From Erysipelotrichaceae bacterium (GTDB lineage: Bacteria > Bacillota_I > Bacilli_A > Erysipelotrichales > Erysipelotrichaceae), in assembly GCA_030526485.1 (NCBI GenBank), contig JAUNCS010000012.1, positions 1 through 47,932 on the forward strand: DNA of 47,932 nt, written 5' to 3'. Within the stretch, counting starts at the first letter, position 1, and each line of letters begins with the position of its first letter. The translations under genes were made by a program, and so were the position numbers. The notes below the pieces were generated by a model. The model did no database searches. It worked only from the letters and a program-made list of their open reading frames with translations, and was not told the DNA's origin. Below, in pieces: positions 33,899 to 42,974 of this stretch.

Positions 33899-36637
33899 AT
33901 GAATTTATTTCAGAAATGTCTTTTAGTATGGCTTGTTTTAGGGATGGTATTAACAAATTCCGCTAAAGTAAGTGCTGATGAGATTAAATATAGCGTAGCT
34001 GATGTCTCTTCTGGTGAGAATAATGTTTTAGAGAGCTTTGCCACTTTTACAGCGGCCAATAACTACTTTAGAAGACATGTAAATGAATATGATAATCTGG
34101 TTATTTATTATGGTGAACAGGTTGTAAAGATGGAATATGGTGTCGTTGAGTTTAAGACCAATGATGCCTGTACTCTAAAGACTGAATACCGTTCTACCAT
34201 TTCGAAGAATAATTCAACTATCAATGGCTGTTATGGCAGGGATGCAGCTTATTTATATACTGACACTGCCAATGAAACGGTTTATTTTAAATTGAGTGGC
34301 GATACTGGTTATATCGACTTAGAGGATGTAAGACTGATTCCTTTGGAATTATTAAATGTCAGACCCTCAGCTTATATGAATATTGATGGTACTTTCTATC
34401 ATTTGATTAAGAGTCAGCTGGACAGTGATTTCTACTATAAGTCTCTTGAACTGGATAAATCACTTGGTTTTCTAAAGGATAAGACTCCTTATTATTCATA
34501 TGATGGCAATTATTTCTATGAAGACTATAAGACCATGATTGATGATTATCTAGGTGGTACATATGAGAATGCGGTTAACTTTGATAATCCTTACTATAAC
34601 TATTATCAGTATCTGAACTATCGTTCTTTTACTAATTATGAATACAGTGATATTGAAAAGTATTTCTATGAAATCTTAATGATTGATGGAAAGATTTCTT
34701 ACTATGAGGATCAGGTAAAAGATGGGGCCAATGATATCGTCAATAAGTCACAGCTTTATGGCGAATTAAAGGCTTTTGTGGAAGGGCAGAATGTCTATGG
34801 TGTAAATGCCTTAAGCTCTTTAGCTATGGCTGTAGTAGACAGTTCTTATGGCAAGAGTGAATCTTCTTTTAAGAAGAACAATGTCTTTGCCTACAGTGCT
34901 TATCATAATGATGAAGAAAGAGAGAGAAATTCTTACAACACTATTGAAGAAGGTATCCATTACTTCATTAAGTATTTCTTATCGGATAAGTATGCCTTCT
35001 ATCGCAGTGGTACTTATAATGGGGCTTACTTTGGCAATAAGCTTAGTGGTTTAAATAAGGAATATTCCAATAACCCTTATTATGGTGAAGAAGCAGCTTC
35101 TTTCTACTTTAAGTTTGATTCAGCTATGGGCTATAAGGATAAGGATGCTTACTGTTTAGGTATTGTGGATGCGCAAACTTTGCGTTTCTATAATCCAGAA
35201 GATGAAAAGGAACAGCTTTTTAAACAGACTATCAGAAATCCTAAATCCTTTATTATTCTTGATGAAACAGAAAAGTATTATCTGGTACAGTTAGAGGCCA
35301 GTGGCAACGACAGATATGTTTATGACTTTAATGATAGAGTTGCCTTATTGAAGAAAGATGTCTTTACAGCGGTTCTAAATCCGGAAAAGATGCATAAAAA
35401 TGAAGTTGTTAAGATTAACTTTGATGCGGATGGTGGGCTTATTGCTGGCAGTGAAAATATTAGTATGCAGGTTCTAGAGGGACAGACACCAGTAGTGAAC
35501 TGTGTCTTAAAAGATGGTTATGAATTTATCGACTTCGATAAGGAAGTTTTACCAGCTCTTGAAGAAGCGACATATACAGCCAAATATAAGGAGATTTCTT
35601 CTATTAAGGTCAGTGGTCATATCAATAAAGAAGTAATGCTTGATGGATCGCTGGATTTAAGAAATGGCGTCTTACAGGTTGACTATAAGGATAGAAGCCG
35701 TAAGAAGATTCCTTTAAATACCAATATGATTAAAAACTTTGATAGTTCTACTGCTGGCGAAAGTAGTATCACTATCAGTTATCAGGGTGTGGAAATTGAA
35801 TATCCAATTACTGTTTCAAGCGAATTAAGAGAGGAATATGATAGAACCACAGCTTTAATCAGCTCCAATATTGAAAATTATCAGAAGAATCAGTCTTTGC
35901 ATCTGGATGAATTAAAGAGTGTCAAGAAGAGCTTTAATAAGCTGGAATATGTCTATGATATGGAAAGCCTAAGAGACCTTGATGGTGCCTTTATGGATAC
36001 ATATCACAATAGTGCTTATTACTGTATTGATCCAAATGACTACAGTCTTTCAGTCAGTGGTCTGGCTTTATCGGTAGCTGATATCAATATCACTAATCTA
36101 TTAAAGCCTTTTAAGGATACCTACTATGTTCATATAAGAAGTGTGAATAATAATGTTAAGTCTAAGCTTGAAACAATAGCCAGTGCTTATGGCTTTGAAG
36201 TAGCAGACTTTGTGAATATTTCTTATTCGTTGAATATGCAGTCTGCCAAGCAAAAGGGTGCTACTATTATTTCTCTGCAATTACCAGACAAGGCGACCGA
36301 TAAGATTTATTCTGTTTATCGTTATGATCCAAATGGTGACATCATTAAGTGTAAGACTATTCAAAGTGAAAATCAGATTAGATTCTTAACCAAGCAGACT
36401 GGTGATTTTGCTATCCTTTCTAAGGATAGCGTTAATGACTATAAGCTGATGGATTTTGATGAAAATATCAATAAGGATAATTCCGATCCAAATAATCATG
36501 AACTGTTTATCATGGACTTTATTACTTTGGCAGTAATTGTCTATGGTTTTATTCAGATTGTGATTTATAAGGATATCGAAAGACAAAAAGAAAAGCTTTC
36601 AAAAGAATACAAGAAGCTTCTAATGAAAGCTAAATAG
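33899..36637 (+). CDS. Large secreted, membrane-tethered protein with altered glucosaminidase domain
   Basis: The 912-residue protein has a signal peptide (about 1-26). A glucosaminidase-like domain lies near residues 295-420, with NALSSLAMAVVDSSYGKSESSFKKNN split around the motif and NVFAYSAY. In GH73 enzymes the motif is ALESGWG with a catalytic Glu; here Asp314 occupies that place (VVDSSYG). Next come an InlB-like repeat (NFDADGG, DGYEFIDFD), a BIG3-like Ig domain, an unrecognised domain and a C-terminal membrane helix (about 878-897). It follows the T7SS-like operon with its own promoter. Confidence 0.82.
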   Translation: MNLFQKCLLVWLVLGMVLTNSAKVSADEIKYSVADVSSGENNVLESFATFTAANNYFRRHVNEYDNLVIYYGEQVVKMEYGVVEFKTNDACTLKTEYRSTISKNNSTINGCYGRDAAYLYTDTANETVYFKLSGDTGYIDLEDVRLIPLELLNVRPSAYMNIDGTFYHLIKSQLDSDFYYKSLELDKSLGFLKDKTPYYSYDGNYFYEDYKTMIDDYLGGTYENAVNFDNPYYNYYQYLNYRSFTNYEYSDIEKYFYEILMIDGKISYYEDQVKDGANDIVNKSQLYGELKAFVEGQNVYGVNALSSLAMAVVDSSYGKSESSFKKNNVFAYSAYHNDEERERNSYNTIEEGIHYFIKYFLSDKYAFYRSGTYNGAYFGNKLSGLNKEYSNNPYYGEEAASFYFKFDSAMGYKDKDAYCLGIVDAQTLRFYNPEDEKEQLFKQTIRNPKSFIILDETEKYYLVQLEASGNDRYVYDFNDRVALLKKDVFTAVLNPEKMHKNEVVKINFDADGGLIAGSENISMQVLEGQTPVVNCVLKDGYEFIDFDKEVLPALEEATYTAKYKEISSIKVSGHINKEVMLDGSLDLRNGVLQVDYKDRSRKKIPLNTNMIKNFDSSTAGESSITISYQGVEIEYPITVSSELREEYDRTTALISSNIENYQKNQSLHLDELKSVKKSFNKLEYVYDMESLRDLDGAFMDTYHNSAYYCIDPNDYSLSVSGLALSVADINITNLLKPFKDTYYVHIRSVNNNVKSKLETIASAYGFEVADFVNISYSLNMQSAKQKGATIISLQLPDKATDKIYSVYRYDPNGDIIKCKTIQSENQIRFLTKQTGDFAILSKDSVNDYKLMDFDENINKDNSDPNNHELFIMDFITLAVIVYGFIQIVIYKDIERQKEKLSKEYKKLLMKAK

Positions 36638-38255
36638 CTTTAATCTTGATATCAGAGCTTAGCTCTGGATCAATATAAATTGTTTTATAGTTTCTCATGG
36701 TGACAAAGCCCGCTTTGGCACCTTTTACTTTTTTGACATCTTTCACAAGACAATAGCTTACCGGTACTGAACTAGAATAGCGGCCCTTAGAGAAGTAGGC
36801 AGCCAGATTAGCACAGGCTCTTAGAACTTCTTCACTTGGCTTATCAGTATCTACCACCAGGTGGGCACCATGGTAATCCAAGGCGTGGAACCACATATTA
36901 TTGGACTTGGCAAAAGTAAAGGTCAGATAATCATTCTGGGTATTATTCTTGCCAAAGGTAATAGTGTTATCACCTACTTTTACCTGGTATAAAGATATTT
37001 TCTTATTCTTTTTAAGCTTGCTGGTTTTCTTCTTTAGATAGCCATAGCGAATAAGTTCATCTTTGATTTCCAGGGCATCATTATAAGAAGCGATATCCAG
37101 TTGTTCCTTTAAAGCGGTAAAGTATTCCAGTTCTCTAGAAGCAATCTCAATCTGTTCCTCAATATAGACCTTACCTTTTCTTTTCTTGGAATAGGTATTG
37201 TAGTACTTGTTGGCATTAGCCTTAATAGTCAGTTTAGGATCAAGTTTAATGACTCGAGTCTCGCCGTAGTAGTCTTCGATACTTATTTCTTTCAATCCCT
37301 TTTTCTCTAAGTTTGAATAAGTATAAAGCAGTTCACCATTTTCTCGATCTTCATTTAAAGTCTTGCCATCTTCTAAAGATTGTCTTAACTTAACAAGTTT
37401 ATTATCGTAGTGTTTAATCTGTCTTTTAATAAACTTGAAGATATCTTCAGTTACTTTCTTGATTCTTTCTACTTCATTAGACTTGTAATATAAAGTATCG
37501 AAGCCTTCTTTAATATCTTTTTTCTGATATTCCAGATTTAGATATGTTAAAGGAATGACATGATATTCATTATTGCTTGAAATGTATAAAGAATCAGATT
37601 CCTTGATCTCCTCAATTATTTCTTTATATGATTGAGTTTCTAATCTTTGCCTTAGTTCCAGTTCCAGTTGTTTAGAAAAGCCCTGCAGCTGTTTTACCAG
37701 CGATTCATCAAAGTTAATTTCATTTTCACTTACATTGAATGGATCAAGCTTGTTCTGTTTTTCCGGAAGAGTGAAGACAGCTCCCTGTAAGATAGTACGC
37801 TTAGTATTCTGAAAAGGCGGAATCTTCTTTAGGGCGTCAATGATCTTATTGGTTTCTTTATCAACCAGTATCAGGTTGGCATACTTGCCCATCAGTTCAA
37901 CACTTAGAATATATTCTTTTTCATCATAGAGTTCATTAAGTGCTCTTATCTCTAATAATAGATATCGGTCATAATCATTCTGAATGATATTGGTGATAAT
38001 ACCATTTAATAAGTGTTTTCTTAGAACCATGATAAAAGTTGATGGTTCTTCATAGTCACTGTAGCTTTCATTTGATAAAGCTATATGGTTATAGACACTG
38101 TGTAATGAGATAACTAAAGAAGTTCTGTTCTTATTAGCCAGGACATTAAAAATAACTTCTGTATCTGAAGTGCCATTGATTTTATTGATTTTGATAGGAA
38201 GCGACTTGTCCAGATCTTCCTTAACTTTGCTTAAAATAATTCCATCTAAAGCCAT
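36630..38255 (-). CDS. rqcH: Ribosome quality control protein RqcH (NFACT family)
   Basis: The 541-residue protein has the NFACT-N domain at the start (MALDGIILSKVKEDL), coiled-coil middle parts with KFIKRQIKHYDNKLVKLRQS, and the NFACT-R (DUF814) domain with MWFHALDYHGAHLVVD and SSSVPVSYCLVKDVKKVKGAK. RqcH binds obstructed 50S-peptidyl-tRNA complexes and adds C-terminal alanine tails. Older annotations call it fibronectin-binding protein. The stop overlaps the convergent secreted-protein gene by 8 nt. It is divergent from gmk. Confidence 0.93.
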   Translation of the reverse strand: MALDGIILSKVKEDLDKSLPIKINKINGTSDTEVIFNVLANKNRTSLVISLHSVYNHIALSNESYSDYEEPSTFIMVLRKHLLNGIITNIIQNDYDRYLLLEIRALNELYDEKEYILSVELMGKYANLILVDKETNKIIDALKKIPPFQNTKRTILQGAVFTLPEKQNKLDPFNVSENEINFDESLVKQLQGFSKQLELELRQRLETQSYKEIIEEIKESDSLYISSNNEYHVIPLTYLNLEYQKKDIKEGFDTLYYKSNEVERIKKVTEDIFKFIKRQIKHYDNKLVKLRQSLEDGKTLNEDRENGELLYTYSNLEKKGLKEISIEDYYGETRVIKLDPKLTIKANANKYYNTYSKKRKGKVYIEEQIEIASRELEYFTALKEQLDIASYNDALEIKDELIRYGYLKKKTSKLKKNKKISLYQVKVGDNTITFGKNNTQNDYLTFTFAKSNNMWFHALDYHGAHLVVDTDKPSEEVLRACANLAAYFSKGRYSSSVPVSYCLVKDVKKVKGAKAGFVTMRNYKTIYIDPELSSDIKIKAI

Positions 38256-38261
38256 ATTCCT

Positions 38262-38267
38262 ATTGTA
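38262..38267 (-). promoter_or_regulatory. -10 box of rqcH, probable leaderless start
   Basis: On the minus strand TACAAT ends 6 nt before the ATG. The AGGA between them is only 2 nt from the ATG, too close to act as a ribosome-binding site. The box overlaps the -35 box of the divergent gmk promoter, so the two promoters would compete. Confidence 0.5.
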
Positions 38268-38290
38268 ATACAGAATACAAGTAGTAAAAT
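38263..38290 (+). promoter_or_regulatory. gmk promoter, leaderless or near-leaderless
   Basis: TTGTAA at 38263-38268 and TAAAAT at 38285-38290 are 16 nt apart. The ATG at 38300 is 9 nt beyond the -10 box. There is no Shine-Dalgarno. Confidence 0.6.
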
Positions 38291-38299
38291 AAACTCAAT

Positions 38300-38866
38300 A
38301 TGAAAAAAGGGTTATTAATTATTTATAGTGGACCTAGTGGCGTAGGTAAGAGCACTATTTTAGCTGAAGTATTAAAAAATGAGGACTTAAACTTAGCTTT
38401 CTCAGTTTCTATGACAACCAGATCACCAAGAGAAGGTGAACAGAATGGTGTTGATTACTTCTTTGTAAGCAAGGAAGAATTTGAAGAGGCTATTAAGAAT
38501 GATGAATTCCTTGAACATGCTCAATACGTAGAAAACTACTACGGTACTCCAAGAGCTTATGTAGAAAAGATGAGAGAGAACGGTAAGAATGTAATCTTGG
38601 AAATCGATGTACAGGGTGGGATTCAGGTAATTGAAAAATGTCCTGATGCCGTAAGTATCTTCATCTGTCCACCTTCAATTGAAGAATTAAGAAAGAGACT
38701 TACAGGTCGTGGTACTGAAAAGGAAGAAGTGGTTAATAAGCGTGTTGATCAGGCTCAAAGAGAAATCATGACTTCTAAAATCTATAAATATCACGTCGTA
38801 AACGAAGTGGTAGAAGACAGTGTTAATACTGTTGTAAATATCTTAAAGAATGAAATGGGTGCTTAG
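38300..38866 (+). CDS. gmk: Guanylate kinase
   Basis: The 188-residue enzyme converts GMP plus ATP to GDP plus ADP. It has the P-loop GPSGVGKS at residues 11-18, the GMP-binding TTRSPREGEQNGVDYFF region and the lid segment YYGTPRAYVE. The length is slightly below the usual 200-207. In Firmicutes it often lies near RqcH-like genes and priA/rpoZ; here rpoZ is not adjacent. A terminator overlaps its stop codon. Confidence 0.97.
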   Translation: MKKGLLIIYSGPSGVGKSTILAEVLKNEDLNLAFSVSMTTRSPREGEQNGVDYFFVSKEEFEEAIKNDEFLEHAQYVENYYGTPRAYVEKMRENGKNVILEIDVQGGIQVIEKCPDAVSIFICPPSIEELRKRLTGRGTEKEEVVNKRVDQAQREIMTSKIYKYHVVNEVVEDSVNTVVNILKNEMGA

Positions 38867-38877
38867 GCATCCTTTTT
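38856..38877 (+). terminator. Terminator overlapping the gmk stop codon
   Basis: The stem GGGTGC / GCATCC (one G-T pair) with a TTAG loop is followed by five T. The loop and the last codons carry the stop TAG at 38864-38866. Confidence 0.82.
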
Positions 38878-38885
38878 ATTTGTAC

Positions 38886-38921
38886 AGTAAACTTAATTAT
38901 AGTAAAGATAAGTTTACTATA
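38886..38921 (+). repeat. Overlapping inverted repeats, probable operator
   Basis: AGTAAACTTA (38886-38895) is the exact reverse complement of TAAGTTTACT (38909-38918). TATAGTAAA (38898-38906) is the exact reverse complement of TTTACTATA (38913-38921). The two pairs share the right arm, giving three half-sites AGTAAA, AGTAAA and TTTACT upstream of the ATPase gene. There is no T-run, so this is more likely a protein-binding site than a terminator. Confidence 0.6.
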
Positions 38922-38933
38922 AAGAGGTATCCT

Positions 38934-40337
38934 ATGAGATTTATCGGCAGAAAAGAAGAGTTAAAAAACCTGGAGAATGCTTATTCGAAGAATTGTTTTC
39001 AAATGTGTGTTCTTTATGGTCGTAGAAGAATTGGTAAAACAACTTTAATTAAAGAATTCTGTAAGAATAAAGAATTTATCTATTTCACAGCTGTTAAGGG
39101 AAGTATAAGCAGAAATATTGAATTGTTTAGTGAAGTGGTAGTTAATCACTTTCTACCAGGTGTAGCTGGTGTAAAGTTCAATGATTTAAAGGATATTATT
39201 TCTTTTGTGTCTAATAATATTAAAGACAAAAAACTGGTATTTGTAATAGATGAATTGCCTTACTTAGCCCAGGCGGATGAAAGCTTCTTATCACTTTTGC
39301 AAGTGGAAATCGATAGTAAGTGGCAGGATTCAAAGATGTTTTTGATTTTAAGTGGTTCATCTGTCAGTTTTATGGAACAAGAAATACTTAGCAGCAAGAG
39401 CCCTATTTATGGTCGCAGAACAATGCAGATAGATTTGAAACCTTTTAATTATCTGGAAGCAGCTGAGTTTGTGAAGGACTACAGTTTAGAAGAGAAGGCG
39501 ATAACTTATGGGGTAACCGGAGGTATTGCCAAGTATCTGGAAATGTTTGATGAGAACATATCTTTAGATGAAAATCTGATTAATCTGTATTTCACTTCTT
39601 CTGGCTTCTTATATGAAGAGCCTCATAATCTTTTGGTACAGGAATTTAAAAATGCTCCAGTCTATGACGATGTAATCTATGCGGTTGCCGGTGGCGCCAA
39701 TAGAGCTAATGAGATAAAAGATAAAACAAAGATGGAAAGTACTTCTGTACATAATGTGCTAGATAATCTTATGAAGACAAGAATCATCGAAAAGGATTAC
39801 TGTATCACAGACGAAAAGAATAATAAGAAAGTAAGATACAACCTGAAGGATGGGATGTTTCTGTTCTGGTACAAGTTTATTCCAAGGGGAATTCCGGCAA
39901 TAGAAGTAGGAAATGGTGAACAGTATTACTACTCACAGGTGAAACCATTCTTACATGAATATATGGGAGAGATATTTGAGAAGATGGCCCATAATTATGT
40001 CTTAATGAATGCTTTTAATTCTAATATGCCTTTTGTGGTGAGTGAAGTAGGTAAATGGAATGGCAGTAATCCCAAAAAGAAGGAACAAACTGATATTGAT
40101 GTAGTTGGCATTAATCAAACACTCAAAAAAGCGTTAATAGGCGAATGTAAGTTTAAGAATAGTCCAATTGATAAAGGAATAGTGGAGCAACTGTTAGATC
40201 GAAATGGTTTAATTGATAATAAATATACCATTGAGAGATATTTCTTGTTTTCGCTAAATGGTTTTAGTGAATGGGTTAAGGAAAATGCTGAAGAGCTTAG
40301 ATTAACACTTATCACTCTTGAAGAAATGTATAAATAA
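38934..40337 (+). CDS. AAA ATPase with C-terminal DUF234-like nuclease-fold domain
   Basis: The start MRFIGRKEELKNLENAY is chosen because AGAGG lies 7 nt upstream; a longer frame would overlap gmk and its terminator. The 467-residue protein has Walker A GRRRIGKTT (29-37), Walker B LVFVIDELPYL, a winged-helix region, and a C-terminal TDIDVVGIN...LIGECKF segment with the Asp and Glu-x-Lys of a PD-(D/E)xK fold. This is the archaeal-ATPase/DUF234 family, common as orphan genes in anaerobes and of unknown role. The inverted-repeat operator upstream suggests autoregulation. Confidence 0.87.
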   Translation: MRFIGRKEELKNLENAYSKNCFQMCVLYGRRRIGKTTLIKEFCKNKEFIYFTAVKGSISRNIELFSEVVVNHFLPGVAGVKFNDLKDIISFVSNNIKDKKLVFVIDELPYLAQADESFLSLLQVEIDSKWQDSKMFLILSGSSVSFMEQEILSSKSPIYGRRTMQIDLKPFNYLEAAEFVKDYSLEEKAITYGVTGGIAKYLEMFDENISLDENLINLYFTSSGFLYEEPHNLLVQEFKNAPVYDDVIYAVAGGANRANEIKDKTKMESTSVHNVLDNLMKTRIIEKDYCITDEKNNKKVRYNLKDGMFLFWYKFIPRGIPAIEVGNGEQYYYSQVKPFLHEYMGEIFEKMAHNYVLMNAFNSNMPFVVSEVGKWNGSNPKKKEQTDIDVVGINQTLKKALIGECKFKNSPIDKGIVEQLLDRNGLIDNKYTIERYFLFSLNGFSEWVKENAEELRLTLITLEEMYK

Positions 40338-40341
40338 AGTT

Positions 40342-40366
40342 AAGGGATATCGATAGATATCCTTTT
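40342..40366 (+). terminator. Terminator of the AAA ATPase gene
   Basis: The stem GGATATC / GATATCC with a GATA loop, extended by A-T pairs, is followed by four T. It begins 5 nt after the stop. Confidence 0.78.
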
Positions 40367-40373
40367 CAAATAT

Positions 40374-40404
40374 AAAAAAAGATGACTCCTAAGAGCCATC
40401 TTAA
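40374..40404 (-). terminator. Terminator of rpsD
   Basis: On the minus strand the stem AAGATGGCTC / GAGTCATCTT (one G-T pair) with a TTAG loop is followed by seven T. It lies about 20 nt after the rpsD stop. Confidence 0.9.
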
Positions 40405-40423
40405 TTTCGAAATAGTTTCTCTA

Positions 40424-41029
40424 TTATCTAGAGTAGAATTCGACGATAAGTAGTTCGTTAACTTCAGTGTTAAGTTCTTTTCTTTCTGGAAGTCTTACGA
40501 ATTTACCTTTTCTAGCATCCTTATCTACTTCAACGAAGTCCTTGAATGAAACTGTAGCTTCTAAAGCATCAGCGATAGAAGAGTTGTTTCTTGAAGCTTC
40601 CTTAACTTCGATAGTAGAACCAGGCTTAACTAAAGCGCTTGGGATGTTCACTTTCTTACCGTTTACTAGGATATGACCGTGATTTACAAGCTGTCTAGCA
40701 CCACGTCTAGTTCTTGCTAAACCCATACGGTATACTAGGTTGTCTAATCTTGATTCAAGAAGGATTAATAGGTTAGTACCTGTAACGCCTTCCATCTTAG
40801 TAGCTCTTAAGTAAGTGTTGTAGAACTGCTTTTCGTTAAGACCATATAAATGTCTAACTTTCTGCTTTTCAGCCTGCTGTAGACCATAGTTACTTAACTT
40901 GATTCTCTTGTTTGCGCTTCCGTGCTGACCAGGAATATAAGCTCTCTTCTGTAATTCTTTACCTGTTTCTAGGATAGAGAAGTTAAGACGACGAGATATA
41001 CGCCATACTGGTCCAGTATTTCTTGCCAT
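40424..41029 (-). CDS. rpsD: 30S ribosomal protein S4 (zinc-independent form)
   Basis: The 201-residue protein begins MARNTGPVWRISRRLNFSI and has the S4 RNA-binding domain with ESRLDNLVYRMGLARTRRGARQLVNHGHILVNGKK split over that region. It contains no cysteine, so it is the zinc-free form. S4 is a primary 16S binder and represses its own synthesis in Firmicutes. Here it is a single gene away from the alpha operon, as in Bacillus, with an AGGAGG site and a long structured leader. Confidence 0.98.
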   Translation of the reverse strand: MARNTGPVWRISRRLNFSILETGKELQKRAYIPGQHGSANKRIKLSNYGLQQAEKQKVRHLYGLNEKQFYNTYLRATKMEGVTGTNLLILLESRLDNLVYRMGLARTRRGARQLVNHGHILVNGKKVNIPSALVKPGSTIEVKEASRNNSSIADALEATVSFKDFVEVDKDARKGKFVRLPERKELNTEVNELLIVEFYSR

Positions 41030-41183
41030 GTGTGTATTCCTCCTAATATTTCTTCACTTTAGAGGTGTAAATCATTTATGAGGTGTGTTAATATACGATG
41101 TTCGCCACTTACGCTGGGTTACTAATCTTCCCTATAGGATATTAACGCTCGTCTCAAAACTTTACATGCGTCATCTAATGTGC
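41030..41183 (-). promoter_or_regulatory. Structured rpsD mRNA leader, probable S4-binding autoregulatory RNA
   Basis: About 150 nt of untranslated RNA lie between the promoter and rpsD with no open frame. ATATTAAC (41139-41146) and GTTAATAT (41087-41094) can pair perfectly over 8 bp and enclose a smaller hairpin region with GC-rich parts (AACGCTCGTC, GCCACTTACGCTGGG on the plus strand). Firmicute rpsD leaders that bind S4 have this position and size. The exact fold was not computed. Confidence 0.65.
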
Positions 41184-41189
41184 CTAATA

Positions 41190-41218
41190 ATATTACCAAA
41201 AAGCTTATTTTTAGTCAA
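41190..41218 (-). promoter_or_regulatory. Sigma-A-type promoter of rpsD
   Basis: On the minus strand TTGACT (41213-41218) and TAATAT (41190-41195) are separated by exactly 17 nt. The expected transcription start is near 41183. It is the best sigma-A match seen in the window. Confidence 0.8.
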
Positions 41219-41270
41219 TTGAAAAAGCCTATTATTAATAGTAAAATTATTGTGATTTAAGCGAGGAATT

Positions 41271-42974
41271 ATGACTGATCAGACAAAGTTAATACTAATT
41301 GGGGTTTTGGTAGTGGCAGTAGCCATTATTGTGGCAATTATCTACTTTAATACAAGAAAGGCCAACTTGAGAAAAGACATTGATGACTTAAATGTTCGTT
41401 TCAATGAAATCAAGACTGTACCTTTGGCTTTTAAACTGAACAAGGCGCAGGCTATGGCTAAGCGCAATGAACAGACTGCTGAAGAAGTTAAGGTCTATTA
41501 TCAAAAGTATGAAGATGCCCAAAAACATATCGACCAAATCACCGAAATGATTGAAAATATCGAGGACTCTATTGCTGGTAGAAACTACAAGGAAGCAAGA
41601 GAGGCTTTAAGTATTGTCTTGGAGAACATTAATGACAGTGAAAAAGAAGTTAATGCGATCGATAAATTCCTTGAACAGTTTGCTGAAGAAGAAAACAATC
41701 AGCGTGAAAATTCTGCCCGTTTAAAAGAATCTTTTAGAGAATTAAAACTATATATTCATTCCAATGCAGCTGCTTTATCAATTGCCCTAGAGGGTATTGA
41801 AAAGAAGGTTGAAGTAATTGAAGACCTGTTCTCACAAAGTGAAGAATTCATGTATATCAATGAATATTTGAGTTCACAAGAATGTCTAATGAAAATTGAA
41901 GACTCAATTAAGGAACTTAGACTTACTGTTTCTAAGCTTCCTGAGGTCTTAACTGATACCAAGGGTGTGGTTCCGACTTTACTTGATGAAGTAAGCAGAC
42001 AATATGCCCTGACTCGTCAAAGAGGTGTTCACACTGAGCATTTAAAGATTGATTCTAAGCTTGAACAGATCAAGAAAGTCTTAAATGAAGATGTCAGAAC
42101 ACTTAGTCATGGCGATATTGGTGATACTATCAAGCATAATGAAGAAATCAAGAATGAACTTAATGAATTACTGGCTTCACTGGAAAGAGAAAATGAAGAC
42201 TTCCAGGCTTTAAAGGTTGTTTCTGATAAGATCGCTAATCTGATGAATGAAACAAGAGGCTTAAATGCCTATGTAGCTGGTGCTTATAAGAAGGATAAGG
42301 AACGCTTTGGCTTAGAAGATATGGAAAGCTTCTTAAGTGAAACTGATGCCAAGGTTAAGGCTTACCAGGCTGAATATATTGCCCTAAACCAGGATATTGC
42401 GGCTAATGATAAGGCTGCCAGTGTGCTTAAGGCTCAAAGTGATGAATTAATCACTAAGATTGAAGAAGATAAGACTGTTTTAAGTAAATATAAGGCAACT
42501 TTTGATAAGAATACTACTGATGAACAAAGAGCTAAGACTCAGCTTATGAAACTGCAGGTAGTCTTAAATGAAGTTGAAGTTAAGGTATTGGAATATCATT
42601 TGCCAACTATCGCTAATTCTTACCATGATGACTTAATCAGAGGCAGAGAGAAGATTGCTCAGATTAAGAGCGAATTAAAGGAAATTCCAATCGATATTGA
42701 AAAGCTTAATAAGACACTTGATGACACTATTGATTTCATCTATAAGTTCTACAACAATGTCAACAATGTTGTAGGTATGGCTATTATGGTGGAAAATGCC
42801 ATTGTCTTTGGAAACAAGTATCGTTCTTCTTTCCCTGAAGTGGAAAGAGACTTATCAAAGGCTGAGTTCTCATATATCAATGGTGAGTATACTAAGGCTT
42901 TAACGATGGCTATTTCTTGTATGGAAAAGCTTTTCCCAAATAGAAAAGAAACTGATTATCTGGAGAATGTCTAG
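41271..42974 (+). CDS. ezrA: Septation ring formation regulator EzrA
   Basis: The 567-residue protein has one N-terminal membrane helix (about 7-27) followed by long helical, Glu/Lys-rich spectrin-like repeats to the C-terminus. Family features include the QAMAKRNEQTAEEVKVYY region and the AGRNYKEAREAL segment. EzrA is found in low-GC Gram-positives. It restrains FtsZ ring assembly and links it to cell-wall synthesis. GCGAGG precedes the ATG. The order ezrA-nifS-thiI matches Bacillus. The stop overlaps the next start (TAGTG). Confidence 0.92.
   Translation: MTDQTKLILIGVLVVAVAIIVAIIYFNTRKANLRKDIDDLNVRFNEIKTVPLAFKLNKAQAMAKRNEQTAEEVKVYYQKYEDAQKHIDQITEMIENIEDSIAGRNYKEAREALSIVLENINDSEKEVNAIDKFLEQFAEEENNQRENSARLKESFRELKLYIHSNAAALSIALEGIEKKVEVIEDLFSQSEEFMYINEYLSSQECLMKIEDSIKELRLTVSKLPEVLTDTKGVVPTLLDEVSRQYALTRQRGVHTEHLKIDSKLEQIKKVLNEDVRTLSHGDIGDTIKHNEEIKNELNELLASLERENEDFQALKVVSDKIANLMNETRGLNAYVAGAYKKDKERFGLEDMESFLSETDAKVKAYQAEYIALNQDIAANDKAASVLKAQSDELITKIEEDKTVLSKYKATFDKNTTDEQRAKTQLMKLQVVLNEVEVKVLEYHLPTIANSYHDDLIRGREKIAQIKSELKEIPIDIEKLNKTLDDTIDFIYKFYNNVNNVVGMAIMVENAIVFGNKYRSSFPEVERDLSKAEFSYINGEYTKALTMAISCMEKLFPNRKETDYLENV

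Noticed and set aside
38850-38933. Longer N-terminus for the AAA ATPase, overlapping gmk
   Set aside because: It would run through the gmk terminator and the inverted-repeat operator; the start MRFIGRKEEL has AGAGG upstream and is the usual start of this family.
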